Part shown: piece by piece, positions 10,829 to 21,477 of the stretch
Layout: each line of letters begins with the position of its first letter
Position numbering within the stretch: the stretch's first letter is position 1
Assembly: GCA_964016985.1 (NCBI GenBank)
Contig: OZ024828.1
Coordinates: forward strand, 10,568,610 to 10,632,609
Length of the DNA: 64,000 nucleotides
Direction: 5' to 3'
From: Anodontia alba
Taxonomy: Eukaryota > Mollusca > Bivalvia > Lucinida > Lucinidae
Program-made: the position numbers and the translations under genes
The notes under the pieces: model-generated
Database searches by the model: none
Told to the model about the DNA's origin: nothing
The model's input: the letters and a program-made list of their open reading frames with translations, nothing else

Positions 10829-11024
10829 TTAACTCTGGTCCTGTTGAACCTGGATATGCCCTGTCTTTGCAAACAGTGTAGATCCAGATCAGTTGGCTTC
10901 AGAAGAAGCCAACTGATCTGGATCTGCACTGTTTGCCATTAAGTATGTGAATTTACATGAACTGATTGGCTGAAAATTAGAAGTAGGTGTGGCATCTTAA
11001 TTTATTCAGCATAACAAAAGTTAA
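10829..11024. repeat. Hairpin family C copy (C2)
   Basis: The palindrome 10869-10936 has arms GCAAACAGTGTAGATCCAGA and TCTGGATCTGCACTGTTTGC, 32 bp each, with a 4-base loop. The right side reads GGTGTGGCATCTTAATTTAT. Confidence 0.9.
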
Positions 11025-11044
11025 TATTGTATTTTGATTAGATT

Positions 11045-11335
11045 GAGATAGTCCCCATATTGCAGTCAGTGGCGCATCTGACTACAGATCCAGGCAGCTA
11101 TATAACTTTTATGGAGATTGATCATGAAATAGCTTATGTTGCCATTCTCCCCCTTCAGTGGATTCAAGAAGAGCAGTTGTCAGTTACTGATGAATGTGTG
11201 TGCACAAATACTAGTTTATATAACTGCTTAGAGGACTAAGCCTGCCCAGGAACAGTGAGAGTAGGTTAACTGACCATGCTTGACATGATCTTAATGGGTT
11301 GATTGGGTCATAAAACCTCAGCTCAAACAAACTTC
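11045..11335 (+). repeat. SINE body, same family
   Basis: GGAGATTGATCATGAAATAG, GATTCAAGAAGAGCAGTTGT and AACTGCTTAGAGGACTAAGC mark the family; the end is CATAAAACCTCAGCTCAAAC. Confidence 0.78.
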
Positions 11336-11483
11336 AGATTGGGTATGTTCTGTTGGGTTTCCATTGTTTACTGAACACAAGGGAAGCAACTCCAGTTGCT
11401 GTTGTCATTGTTCATTAAATAATGCTTGACATATCCTGTGAATCATCTTCTTCACATGATTCAAATGAAATGCCAAGGCTTTT

Positions 11484-12130
11484 TATCCCGCGGCCGAAGA
11501 CGAAGGGGGATATGGCAGTAGTCTCCGTCCATCGTGTGGTCCATCAGTCATACTTTTGTACGGAGCATAACTCCAAAATTGTTTAAGGGATTTTGTTGAA
11601 ACTTCATAAAATGATAAAGGACATTGAGAGGAAGTGCAGTCTGAAAGAATCTTACTTTGCTTACTTTTGAATTATTTCCCTTTATTAAAATTAATGTTCT
11701 TGTCTGGGGCATAACTCCAGAAGTGCTGATGGGAATTAATTCAAGTTGTATACAAAGGTAGAGAACATTCAGTGGAAGTGCAGTGTCTAAGAACCATAAC
11801 TCTGTCTTGCATTATTTTACTATTATCTCCTTTTTACACTTTCAGTATGTTCAAATTATGCAAACTGATAGAGGACATTGAAAGGAAATGCATTATTTTG
11901 TTCTTTTCTCCCCCGCCCCACCCCACCCCCACTCTTCCCCGTCTATGGTAATAGTTTCTGTCATCCATCCATCTGTTATTAGACTCATGTACAGAGCATA
12001 AGTTCATTCTCTCATCACACCTCACCCCAGCCGAAGGGCAAGACCATTAAAGCGGGGATATGGTAGCCACTTTCATGTGACAAGTATCTATCATTTGAAA
12101 AGTATCTATGTATCCATTGTGGGGGGATTT
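11484..12130 (+). mobile_element. Tandem-repeat element H4
   Basis: It begins TATCCCGCGGCCGAAGAC and has about three diverged units of 120 bp around CGGAGCATAACTCCA. A second AAGCGGGGATATGGTAG block at 12050-12066 marks its 3' part. It ends about 100 bases before exon 3. There is no coding capacity. Confidence 0.6.
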
Positions 12131-12235
12131 GCCATGTCCACGTGTCTAGTTTTTCTATAATATATTTCCAAATATCTTCTGCTGCAGTTGTGATTGTGCT
12201 CAAAGGGTTTATAACAGATCAAATGTTATTTCCAG

Positions 12236-12568
12236 ATTATGGTGAACGTTATACAGACATAAATGCCATTCCACGGGGACCAGAAATGTTGACACAGACC
12301 AGAGACACCAGCATCCTGGGTGGGACAACAAAAGTTTACCTGGACTGTGTGGCTAGAGCCTCTCCAGCACCGATGTTTTACTGGACACGCCAGGCTGCCA
12401 CCGGAGTGGAAATAGTAACGTCAGATTTAGATAGTCGTTACACAGTAACAAATGGAAGATTATCGATTCAGGACCCTGTGGAAAACATGGATGCTGGGAT
12501 ATATCAGTGTGGGGTAGCCAGTAATGCGGGTACTATAATAGGTGCTCCTATGCAGCTCTCCTTTGTAG
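12236..12568 (+). CDS. Contactin-like exon 3: Ig domain 1
   Basis: The acceptor TTATTTCCAG and donor G|GTAAGG flank 333 nt in phase 1 at both ends. The exon starts DYGERYTDINAIPRGPEML. The Ig cysteines are in VYLDC and GIYQC, with the core tryptophan in FYWTRQ. The B-strand Cys, Trp and DAGIYQC pattern is a typical I-set Ig. The exon ends QLSFV, at the usual Ig domain edge. IPRGP before the first strand resembles the start of contactin Ig1. One exon encodes the whole domain. Confidence 0.93.
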
Positions 12569-12789
12569 GTAAGGCAAAGGAAAATTAATATTTTACTATC
12601 CCCAGCATAGCTTCAAATAAGAGAAAAATGCAGATACCAAAAAAAAAAAAAAAAAAAAAAATATTTCTCCATGGAAACCAGGTGCTTTTAATGAGTACCA
12701 GCAACATCTTTTTCAATGGAGAAAGAAGACAAAATAGCAATACGTTGAAAAAATGCACCTTAATTGGAGCTAGGCTGCAGATAATATTA

Positions 12790-14130
12790 CGAGGGATGTT
12801 CGAAATGAATTGCTTATTGTCCTCTAGCTGGATATCCACGTGGGGCACGATAAAAACCAATACATACCTGTATAGGGCTATTCAATATCTACACAATGGT
12901 GTATAAATGTACATGTTAGACTAAGTGTATGACATAAAATTTGCCATTTGAATACACGCAGTCATTGACCACTGCAGTAAAAATGGTTGGTAGAAGCGTC
13001 GACAAAAAAGATGAAATACGGGCTTACATCAAAGCTCGCTCAAAACTTGGTTGTTCTTTGAAGAAGCTGATGACTGAAATTTCTACTGGTTTTGGACCTT
13101 CTTGTGTGTCTTATGACACAGTCTGGCGGTGGAAAAAGAAATTTGAGTCTGGTGTAGAGTCTATCAAAAATGCACCGAAATCAGGTAGGCCAAAATCTGC
13201 ATCTCGTAAAGAAATCGTTTCCAAAATAAAGGAAATCATTGAAGGAGATGCCAGATTTACAGTTCGTGATATTGCACGAAAGGTAGGCATATCACTATCA
13301 ACGGTTCACCTTATTTTGAAGAAGCATTTGAAAGTCAGAAAGATTTCTGCTAGATGGGTGCCACATCTGTTGACTGACGAGCAAAAGAGGCAACGGGTTA
13401 AAGTGGCCAAAAAGCTGCTTCAGATGTTTCCAAAATATGACAAAAAGCAGTTTGCCAATGTCGTCACAGGTGATGAAACCTGGGTCCATTATTTTGAGCC
13501 CGTCAGAAAGGTTAGCAATAAGATCTGGGCCACTAAACACAGCAAACGCCCAATAATTGCCAAACGTTCTTTGAGTACAAAGAAGGTTTTGTATGCAATC
13601 ATCTTCTCTGGTGAAGGAGTCGCAATAAAAGTGCCAGTGAAAAAGGGCAAAAGCATCACCGGAAAGTACTACAAAGTCGTAGTACTGAAGAAACTGAAAA
13701 AAGTATTATCAGAAACGACGCCCTGCCACTGGTTTTAAACATGTCCGTCTTCTACATGACAATGCCCCAGCTCATACCTCCGCAATAGTTAGGGCGTTTT
13801 TGAAGTAAGAAAAAGTAACTTTTTTGCCTCACCCCCCGTATTCCCCAGACCTTGCCCCATGTGAGTTCTTTTTGTTTCCAAAATTGAAAGCATTCCTTGC
13901 TGGGCGGAAATACCAGTCCCGGCAGGCACTTGGATCTGCCATTCATCAGTACCTTATTACTGTGCTCAAATCAGCATACCGTGACGCCTTCAAGAAGTGG
14001 ATACATCGGCTGAAACTTTGCATTTCTAGCCACGGGGAGTACTTCGAGGGCATGAAATGAGTACTTTTGGGCTAACTTGAAATTTGAAGTCTCCAGATAG
14101 AAATAAGCAATTCATTTCGAACATCCCTCG
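12790..14130 (+). mobile_element. Mariner element 2 (dead copy)
   Basis: Terminal inverted repeats of 29 bp are identical (left starts CGAGGGATGTTCGAAATG; right ends CATTTCGAACATCCCTCG), with TA at 12788-12789 and 14131-14132. The element lies in the intron after exon 3. The TIRs are intact although the transposase is broken, so the copy could still be moved in trans. Confidence 0.94.
12941..14060 (+). pseudogene. Mariner transposase with frameshift, stop, and Asp-to-Glu in the catalytic triad
   Basis: The first part (12941-13738) has two helix-turn-helix regions (CSLKKLMTEIS and FTVRDIARKVGISLSTVHLI), the linker RWVPHLLTDEQK and the first catalytic motif TGDETWVHYFEP. The frame then shifts; HDNAPAH with the second Asp follows, and a TAA stop at 13806-13808 precedes HPPYSPDLAPC. 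The third catalytic position is Glu (PCEFFLFP), giving DD34E where mariner needs DD34D. The C-terminal part is 13824-14060. Its sequence is closer to mariner 3 (shared SRWVPHLLT and FLFP-LK blocks) than to mariner 1. Confidence 0.92.
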
Positions 14131-14374
14131 TATTCACATGAGAAGTAGAGCAGTCAGTAAATTGATGTCTTTGCTGGGTGCTGTATGAATGGCCAAGGAT
14201 CAAAGTTTCCAACGAATTGACAGCAAAGACTTACCAGACTGAGGATGTGCTGACTGTCATAAGTCTTGTCTGGATGAAACTCACATGCATTTTCCCATGT
14301 TGAAACTTGTTTGTTGAGCCCCCACCATTTTCATTGGTGAGGACATGTAGTAACGCCAATGTTGGTATGTACGT

Positions 14375-14570
14375 CATAGCAACAGATAAGGCGCTTTTTT
14401 CATCTGAAAAATGTTGAAATCTTTCTTATTTCTCCATGAAAGCATATGTTGTGGGTACTCATTAGAAGCACCTCGGCGAGGCGCTTCTAATGAGTACCCA
14501 CAACATATGTTTTCATGGAGAAATAAGAAAAATATTATGTGGATACCCCCTCTTATCTGTAGCTATGTAC
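14375..14570. repeat. Hairpin family A copy (A5), almost perfect
   Basis: The termini are CATAGCAACAGATAAGG and CTTATCTGTAGCTATG. The palindrome is 14423-14529 (arms about 53 bp, one central base); outer arm CTCCATGAAAGCATATG pairs with CATATGTTTTCATGGAG and the tip is CACCTCGGCGAGGCG. Confidence 0.92.
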
Positions 14571-14571
14571 A

Positions 14572-15276
14572 TCCATCCATCCATGTCTGTATGTCCTGTA
14601 CGATCCTACGAAAAAAAATTCCATTCATTATCTTTTGAAAAGATTAGCATATTCAATTCATATTTTATACATAGGTATATAACCACAAAATATAGGTCAA
14701 GTTCGATTAAGGCTAAAATCCAGCAATTATTATGGGTTATGGCCTTTTTTCAATTTCGTTTTTTGCAAAAATGGTTACCGTTCAATCTCTTTTGAAAATA
14801 GTTGTGTATTTTATTCATATTTCTTGCAAGGATACATAATAATAAAATATAGGTCAAGTTCGATTTAGGGTAAAATCCAACAACTATGGTGGGAGTTATG
14901 GCCCGTTTTCAACTTTGTTAAAGGTTTTCCATTCAATATCTTTTGAAAAGATCAGTGTATTGGAGTCATATTTTATACACAGATACATAGTCATAAAATA
15001 CAGGTCTAGTTTGATTTAAGTTAAAATTGGCCAATTATTATTAGATTTATGGCCCTTTTTTGACAGGTTTTTTAGAAAAAATCTGTCCTTTAAAATAGCA
15101 ATGTCAGTGCATTTGGGCATGGGGCATCGTCTCAGGTTAACCTTTTTGAAAAACCCATCCATAATGCAGTAAGGCATTTTTCTAGTCAACTTCATTTTTT
15201 GGAAAATGCTTGTTTCCGAGGGAGGATGCCTCCAGGGTGGGGGCATCTGTGTTGTATTGACACATTTCTAGTTGAT
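14572..15276 (+). mobile_element. Tandem-repeat element H5, 5'-truncated
   Basis: Three to four units of about 150 bp contain ATAGGTCAAGTTCGATT and TTATGGCCC. The 3' end reads GGGGGCATCTGTG, then a weak hairpin with TATTGACACATTTCTAG, the same terminus as element H9. It abuts a family A hairpin element on its left. A fragment of repeat family L (15066-15180) lies inside. Confidence 0.65.
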
Positions 15277-15481
15277 ACTTACTTGTTTGACTACAGCAGA
15301 TATCCTGAATGATTCAGGTTAAATTTGTTTGTCCATCGCTCCATGTCCACATAATTCCAGTAACTCTATTTTCATTTCTCTAATGTTATAACTTTATATT
15401 GTGGAACAGTAATCTTGCAATATATATTCCTATGCTTATTTTACCCATACATATCTTCATATTCATCTGAGTTCGGTCAAA

Positions 15482-15806
15482 ATACAGTTGACTCTCGTGA
15501 TCTCGACCTTGCTTATCTCGAAAACCCGCTTATCTCGAAGCGATAATCTGGTCCTTGTTTAAACATGAAAATCTAACATCAGGTAACAAACTATTGTGGA
15601 AAAGAGGAGAAATTGCTCCTAGGGAGCAATTTCTCCTCTTTTCTACAATATTTTCAATATATCTCTAACTTCAGGAGTCAAATTACATACTCATTTGTTA
15701 AATGTGGCTGTTTAATTCATTTTTTCCTAAATTCTGCAAATCTGATATGTCGAGGTACAGATATCTTGAAGTATTGGAATTCCAGATAACAAGAGTTGAC
15801 TGTATT
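15482..15806. repeat. Hairpin family G copy (G1), pogo/Tigger-like ends
   Basis: The ends are ATACAGTTGACTCTCGTGAT and AACAAGAGTTGACTGTAT; CAGT-type ends at TA suit pogo/Tigger MITEs. The centre 15596-15647 is GAGGAGAAATTGCTCCTAGG and its partner, a near-perfect palindrome. Confidence 0.88.
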
Positions 15807-15894
15807 CTCAAATTGTAGCTTAAGTTTGATTTTAAGAATAATAATTCTTATGTCTTGGTAAAAATACTTGAAACAAAAAAGTTAAGGATATGTT

Positions 15895-16375
15895 TGGGTT
15901 GCCGAGTAGTTAGCCCTCCCGACTTCGCATCATGAGGCCCCAGGTTTGAATCGCATTAGAGGCGGAATTCAACTCATGAATATTTTTTGCACAGAGCCTT
16001 TCATTACCACCTTTCTGCTGTCTCAGTATGACTTAAATAATGTTGAAAGGGACATAAAACACCAAGGCCCAGTTATTCAAAACTTAACAAAGTTGTTAGC
16101 TAATAGGATGTTAAAATTTCTATCTTGAAATATGGCAAATACATCATTCATCAATATTTTTGCTGAAAAATGTGAGTAGTTTTTGCATTGCAAATGCAAA
16201 AGCTACTCGCATTTTTGCAGCAAAAATATCAATGCAGTTGAAAATACCTTAATGAGTTTGTCATTAACAGGCTCATTCAGCTAACAATGCTTTGAGCAAC
16301 TTGGCCCGACATGACCCCAATTGGGTTGACTAGGCTTCAACACAAACACACAATCAAATCATCATCATCATCCAA
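15895..16375 (+). repeat. Second SINE family, split by hairpin E2
   Basis: The head is GCCGAGTAGTTAGCCCTCCC and CAGGTTTGAATCGC; the body is GGAATTCAACTCATGAATAT and AAAGGGACATAAAACACCAA. After E2 the tail reads GACATGACCCCAATTGGGTT and a (ATC)n end. Confidence 0.8.
16064..16307. repeat. Hairpin family E copy (E2) inside a SINE
   Basis: The ends are GGCCCAGTTATTCAAAAC and GCTTTGAGCAACTTGGCC; the palindrome runs about 16159-16222 (TTTGCTGAAAAATGTGAGTA and partner CTCGCATTTTTGCAGCAAA). Confidence 0.9.
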
Positions 16376-16610
16376 AAAAAGTTATTTTTAGATAAATTTC
16401 TTGTTACAAAACTCATCTTTTCAGTCTGTTGGTATGGAGTATGCAGTCAGTGACCCATGAAAGTAATGCTCAAACTGCATTCATTTGTACTTTTTTCCAA
16501 GTGAGCAAATTGATTATACCTCAACTTTGATGTCAGGCCACCAAGTGCCCACAAAAGGCATAAACAGAGTTGTATTAATACGAGTCAAGATTTTTACATT
16601 TATTTTTCAG

Positions 16611-16712
16611 ATCTGGGAGAGTTCCCCAATTATGTACCTGCATCAGTTACTCCAAAAGTCTATGAAGGGGCAGTAATTGTGTGTCCAGATTTACCTACAA
16701 AACTTGCCCAAG
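16611..16712 (+). CDS. Contactin-like exon 4: Ig domain 2, first half
   Basis: The acceptor ATTTTTCAG and donor CAAG|GTTGGT flank 102 nt in phase 1. The exon encodes DLGEFPNYVPASVTPKVYEG and then AVIVCPDLPTKLAQ, which holds the first Ig2 cysteine. The second half of the domain is in exon 5 after a 2.9-kb intron. The donor GTTGGT is weaker than the others, but phase and protein continuity (AQ-DLRYQWKK) support it. Confidence 0.88.
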
Positions 16713-16747
16713 GTTGGTCCATTTATATCTTATTCAGTGTGACTGTG

Positions 16748-17251
16748 TTAACCCTAGTCCTGCTGAACTCAGATATGGACGTCCTGCCTTTGCAAACAGT
16801 GTAGATCCAGATCAGTTGGCTTCTTCAGAAGCCAACTGATCTGGATCTGCACTGTTTATCATTTAGGATGTTCATTTGCATTAAAAACCTAGATCAAGGG
16901 ATCTGATTGGCTGAAGATAAGAAGTGGGAATGACATCTTAATTTTTATACCCCGCCACATGATAGTGGTGGGGTATTATGGTTTCACTTTGAACGTCAGT
17001 TTGTCTGTCTGTCCATCTGTCTATCCGTCAGTTGTACATTCGTCTGTCCGTCCGTCCATTTTTTGTTTCCGGATAATTTGAGTAAACATCAATGGATTTT
17101 CACAAAACTTGGTATGTACATTGGTATTGTGGAGATCTGGTTTTGGATTGTTAATAGGCAAATTTCGTCAAATTTTTACGGAGTTATCTGCCTGCGACAA
17201 TGGCGGGGTATTATAGTTTAATGTTTTTATTTCAGCATGGCAAGGGTTTAC
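16748..17251. repeat. Hairpin family C copy (C3), split by another element
   Basis: The left part 16748-16942 has the palindrome 16792-16857. The right terminus TTTCAGCATGGCAAGGGTTT resumes at 17230 after the nested element at 16943-17229. Confidence 0.88.
16943..17229 (+). mobile_element. Short repeat element with ATACCCCGCC end, nested in palindrome C3
   Basis: The 5' hairpin is ATACCCCGCCAC...GTGGTGGGGTAT (16947-16976), with a (GTCT)n tract, the block CACAAAACTTGGTATGTACA and the 3' end GGCGGGGTATTATAGTTTAA. It interrupts the family C element, whose end resumes TTTCAGCATGGCAAGGGTT at 17231. Relatives are at 19953-20465 and 26330-26640. Confidence 0.78.
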
Positions 17252-17449
17252 CCTAAATATTGGGATACCTGAACATTTTAACTCATTACCGTACTTCTCA
17301 ATTTGAACAAATCCATTATACTACATGTTGATGTGTCTGATAAAAGAAAATGATGGTTGAATGGAAAACAGTGTAGACCCTGATCTGATGCTGCTGCTGC
17401 AGCTGATCTGGGTCTGCATTGTTTGTGCAGGCCTGCCTTTCCCAATATT

Positions 17450-17640
17450 TAGAGTTTACATAGCTCTGGATAAGGGTATAAATAAATATTTTTCTTATTA
17501 CTCCCTGAAAATGTATGATGTGGGTACTTTCTTACTTAAATGCTTGTAATGAAAGCACATGACATGTGTCTGTGGAGAAGTAAGAAAAAATATATACTCT
17601 TTTTGTTGAAAAAAAAAAAAAGTGCAGTATTTGGAGCTAT
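17450..17640. repeat. Decayed hairpin family A copy (A6)
   Basis: Traces remain: AAATGTATGATGTGGGTACT and the partner CACATGACATGTGTC, TCTTATTACTCC and GGAGAAGTAAG. The central part is largely lost. Confidence 0.6.
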
Positions 17641-18024
17641 GGGATTGATACTGTTGGCTATTTTTTGTGGGGATAAAAATGTCAAGATTTTTTACCAGTT
17701 TGTATGTTCTGACATTCATGCTTTTACCTATTGTCTTTCGTAACCTTATATAAAAATATCACAGTTGTGGGTATAAATTTTCCTGGTTTTATTTAAACCC
17801 TAAAAATCATAAACATTAACCCATTTTAGTCTGCGGATCCCCCTAAGGTAATTGGCAAATAGTGCAGATCAGATCCAGATCAGATGCGGCAGAACTTGGC
17901 AGGAATTTCTATAAAACATAGTAATAATAAAAACTAATCAGACACCCTGGTATTGGAAATAGACCAGTCCAAAGAGATGTTGTAGAAGAGTCCACTCAAC
18001 ATAAATGGGTTAAGGTTTCTATTA

Positions 18025-18381
18025 TATACAGTCGACTCTTGTTATCTCGAATTCCAAGGGACTCTCTTAAATACTTTGAGGTATCCATACCTCGACATCT
18101 CAAAATTTGCAGAATTGAGGAAAAAATAAATCAAACAACCAGAATTCTTAAATTAATAAGTAATTTGACTCCTGAAATTAGAGAGATATTGAAAATATTG
18201 TTGAAAAGAGGAGAAATTGCTCCTTAGGAGCAGAAACTCTTTAGGAGCAATTTCTCCTCTTTTCAACAATATTTTATTACCTGTTGTTAGATTTCCATTT
18301 TAAACATGGACCAGACTTTCACTTTGAGATAAATGGTTATTCGAGATAAGCAAAGTCGAGATAACGAGAGTTGACTGTATT
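18025..18381. repeat. Hairpin family G copy (G2)
   Basis: The ends are TATACAGTCGACTCTTGTTA and ATAACGAGAGTTGACTGTAT. The centre has GAGGAGAAATTGCTCC and GGAGCAATTTCTCCTC with a 17-base spacer that repeats part of the arm (18209-18260). Confidence 0.88.
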
Positions 18382-18454
18382 TGTCATTTTATGACCAGTT
18401 TTGACGATCACATTGAAGAGAAAATAGAGGCGATTTGTGATTGAATCTGAATAG

Positions 18455-18675
18455 TACAATAAGACCTGTGTGACTAGCAAAGACTCAGATTAGCCTGTAC
18501 ATCCACCTAGTATGGCAAGGGTTCTCCTTTATCCCTCGTTGGATAGCCCAGAGGATGTAGAAGGCACATGCAATCACAGAAGATTCTGATCAGATGCAGA
18601 TGGGCAGGCTGATCCGAGTCTAGTCTTTCCTGGTCGCACAAGTCTTATTGTAGTTTTGTCATGCACTGGCTCGTA
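18455..18675. repeat. Family K relative
   Basis: CAAAGACTCAGATTAGCCTG and the partner GGCTGATCCGAGTCTAGTCT, with the right end TTTTGTCATGCACTGGCTC. The left end is diverged. Confidence 0.78.
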
Positions 18676-18885
18676 TTTGCCATAATAAGTGCAGTGTGCT
18701 TTGAAATTTAAATTTTATGATTAAAATCAGCCTCAGAAAAATAAGTGCACTGTTAGGTATCAGAGACCTTGTTAAGGACTAATTGGTGATAATTCTCTGA
18801 TAATTTTTCTTATCTGACCGTAAAAACATGATTTAATGGAGAAATTAAAAAAAAAAATATATTCCAGCATTATCGTCAAATACTC

Positions 18886-19100
18886 CTTGATCCTTGTCCT
18901 GCTGAATAAATTAAGATGCCATGCCCACTTATAATTTTTAGCCAATCAGATTACTTGATCCAGATTGTTGCTATAAATTCAAGTACTTAATATCAAACAG
19001 TGCAGATCCAGATCAGTTGGCTTCTGAAGAAGCCAACTGATCTGGATCTACACTGTTTTCAAATGCAGGGTATATCCGGGCTCAGCAGGACAAGGGTTAA
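18886..19100. repeat. Hairpin family C copy (C4), complete
   Basis: It starts near TCCTTGTCCTGCTGAATAAA and ends TCAGCAGGACAAGGGTTAA. The palindrome is 18994-19057 with GGCTTCTGAAGAAGCC at the tip. Confidence 0.92.
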
Positions 19101-19607
19101 TTAACAGGTCCTGCCATATATACTTAGGGTATCTAAAATTAAAATTGATATTCCAGATATACCCATACAGCACAGAGCTCTGAATTCATTATGAGCATAT
19201 CATATCTTTAGTACTATTTGATACTTAGAATATTTGATTGTCATGACATGGCCTGTGTCCTTAATTTAGGTCAAGGTCACAGTGACCCATATTTTATGCT
19301 TCTTTGATTTTGCTTAATATCTGAAATAATAATTGAAATGCATTTTGTATTTTTCTGATAAGGTCATGCAGCCAACCCGGGTATACATGAGCTCCCCTTG
19401 CTTGCTCTAGTTTTATAATGTTGTATTTTTCAGTTTAAGGATTTATGGTTTTACAGCTTAAGCTTCAAACACACAACCATTCTTGCTCACATGTTATAGA
19501 AACATATACTTAAAAGAGCATTAAACATGTTTCAGAAAATACCCATAGTACGCTGTTATTAAAGCATTTGTGCTAATTAGAAACAATATGGTGTTCCATT
19601 GTTTCAG

Positions 19608-19886
19608 ACTTAAGGTACCAGTGGAAAAAATGTGACATTGATGACGACGATTGTATTCGAGGATGGGGCGTGAAGCCACCGACATTTGTTCGGCCAGAAC
19701 TTAATACATACATCTTCAACTCTGGAAATGGGAAGCTGTACTTCTCTGAGGTCACCAGTGCAGACAACGGTTACTACTTCTGTGTTGCTACACTGACCAA
19801 TGTGAATGAAAATGACAATTATGAAGGGGCCTCCCAGAACCCCTCAAGAACTAGTAAAGGAATTTTGCTGAATACAACAGCTAGTG
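19608..19886 (+). CDS. Contactin-like exon 5: Ig domain 2, second half
   Basis: The acceptor TTGTTTCAG and donor G|GTGAGT flank 279 nt in phase 1. The protein begins DLRYQWKKCDIDDDDC, with the core Trp, and reaches the second Ig cysteine in DNGYYFCVATLTN. An acidic insert with two extra cysteines (KCDIDDDDC) follows the tryptophan, so an additional disulfide is possible. The sequence LLNTTAS carries an N-glycosylation sequon near the end. A long loop after the second Cys (NENDNYEGASQNPSRTSKG) is longer than in a minimal I-set domain. Confidence 0.92.
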
Positions 19887-19952
19887 GTGAGTTAACATTA
19901 TGACAACCTGAACAAATTCAGTAGGCAACAAAATGATGATACATTTTGTATT

Positions 19953-20465
19953 TTTATACCCCACCACAAGATACTGGTGGGGTATTATGCTTTCATGTTA
20001 GTCATCTGTGTGTCCATCCATCTGTCTGTCTGTACATACCCCCATGACATTCATTAGCGTTTCTGTAGAATTTCACATTATGAGGTTGATTTCTGTTTCT
20101 TCCATCATTGTGGGGCTACATTTGCATTGTGAGGTTAAAAAAATTGGTGTTGTGGGGTTAAAAAGATCAAAGAAAGATCAGAGGGATAACCTTATAACAT
20201 CTATTTTTGATGGAGTAACCTGCCTGAAACATGCCCCTATTTTCATTTCTGGATGATAACTTGAGTAAAGATCAACAGATTTTCACCAAACTTGGTATGT
20301 GCGGTGATATTGTGGAGATCTAGCTTGGGATTGCTAATGGGCAAATTTTGTCAATTTTTGACATAGTTATTTGCCCAAAACATGTCCGTATTTTCGTTTC
20401 GAAACAATAACTTGAGTAAATGATGGATTTTCACCCAAACTGGCAGGGTGTTTTGCTTATGGTGC
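19953..20465 (+). mobile_element. Relative of the ATACCCCGCC repeat element
   Basis: The 5' hairpin ATACCCCACCAC...TGGTGGGGTAT is followed by (GTCT)n and three units with ACTTGAGTAAA and CACCAAACTTGGTATGT blocks. The 3' part is diverged (GGCAGGGTGTTTTGCTTATG). Confidence 0.7.
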
Positions 20466-20743
20466 TTTTATTTAGAGAATAGGGTTTGACATTTTGTGCA
20501 AATTGTATCCTAGGAAGGAGACAACTTGCATGGACTGTTAAGTAAAATCTGTAACGGTTGCTCATGGAAAGAAAGAACTCATAAAAGATCAAAATAAGTT
20601 GCGGTGTCCTTGAGACTCCTGATAGGACAGCTTTGTAGTTTGCAGGACTGTATATGCACCTAGTATCGTCTTAAGTAGAACGAAAATTTTCAAGATTACA
20701 AAATGGTCTTAATGATCCAAAGGAAAATAAAAGTAAAAACTGC

Positions 20744-21030
20744 ACCATCACTAAAACATGCCTATATAATTTTGACCCCCTTAAACCCCACTTTTATATA
20801 GTAAAACTGGGGTTCACAGGGGTATACATTATTTTTCTTATTTCTGCTCCAAACATAGATTGTGGGTACTCGTTAGAACCGCCTCGATGAGGCGGTTCTA
20901 ACGAGTACCCACAATCTATGTTTGGAGCAGAAATAAGAAAAATATCAGAATTTTTTTATCTGAAAAATTTCAGTTTTTGGAGGTGAACTGTTCCATATAT
21001 TTGAATAGGTGTGTTTTCATAATGTATTGA
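20744..21030. repeat. Hairpin family B copy (B2), arms with paired variants
   Basis: The central arms are CTGCTCCAAACATAGATTG and CAATCTATGTTTGGAGCAG, with the tip CCGCCTCGATGAGGCGG. Other copies have TCAAAACATAG here; the CC variant is matched by GG in the partner arm. Orientation is opposite to B1. Near-perfect arms span about 20846-20941. Confidence 0.92.
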
Positions 21031-21149
21031 TGAAACTCGTTTTTCTGGGAAAATAAGAAAACTATTTCATATTTGATGAAATCAGGAAGTTACTGAATTC
21101 TGAGTACAGATAAGTCTTGAATCAGCAGTATTCCCCTTTCACTTCAAAA

Positions 21150-21477
21150 TAGAGTTGAACCTCAATAACTCAAACATCAATGGCTCTTTTACCAACTCAT
21201 TTTTGAGTCCCTACGAAATTCTTCCTGTAGCTCAAGAAAACTAATATTTAAGGAAATGTAATTATTTTATCATGAAATTGAATGTTGTGTGTACTCATTA
21301 GAATTGCCTCACTGAGGCAATTCTAATGAGTACATTCAACATACCATTATTGTGTAGAAGATCAAAAAGATTTCCCTTAATTATCGCCATTTGTCCCCTG
21401 ACCTGGTGCCATAATTAACACTCAATGGCTAGAACTACCCATATCTCGAACAAATTTCCATAAAGATGTTCAAGCCA
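21150..21477. repeat. Hairpin family F copy (F1)
   Basis: Family F is about 330 bp with ends like GTCGAACCTCAATGGCTCGA. Its centre is again GTACTCATTAGAA...TTCTAATGAGTAC, with the tip TTGCCTCACTGAGGCAA (21281-21342). Confidence 0.85.

Noticed and set aside
20008..20256. ORF of 82 residues
   Set aside because: It lies across a tandem-repeat element related to 16943-17229 and has no splice-flanked exon character.
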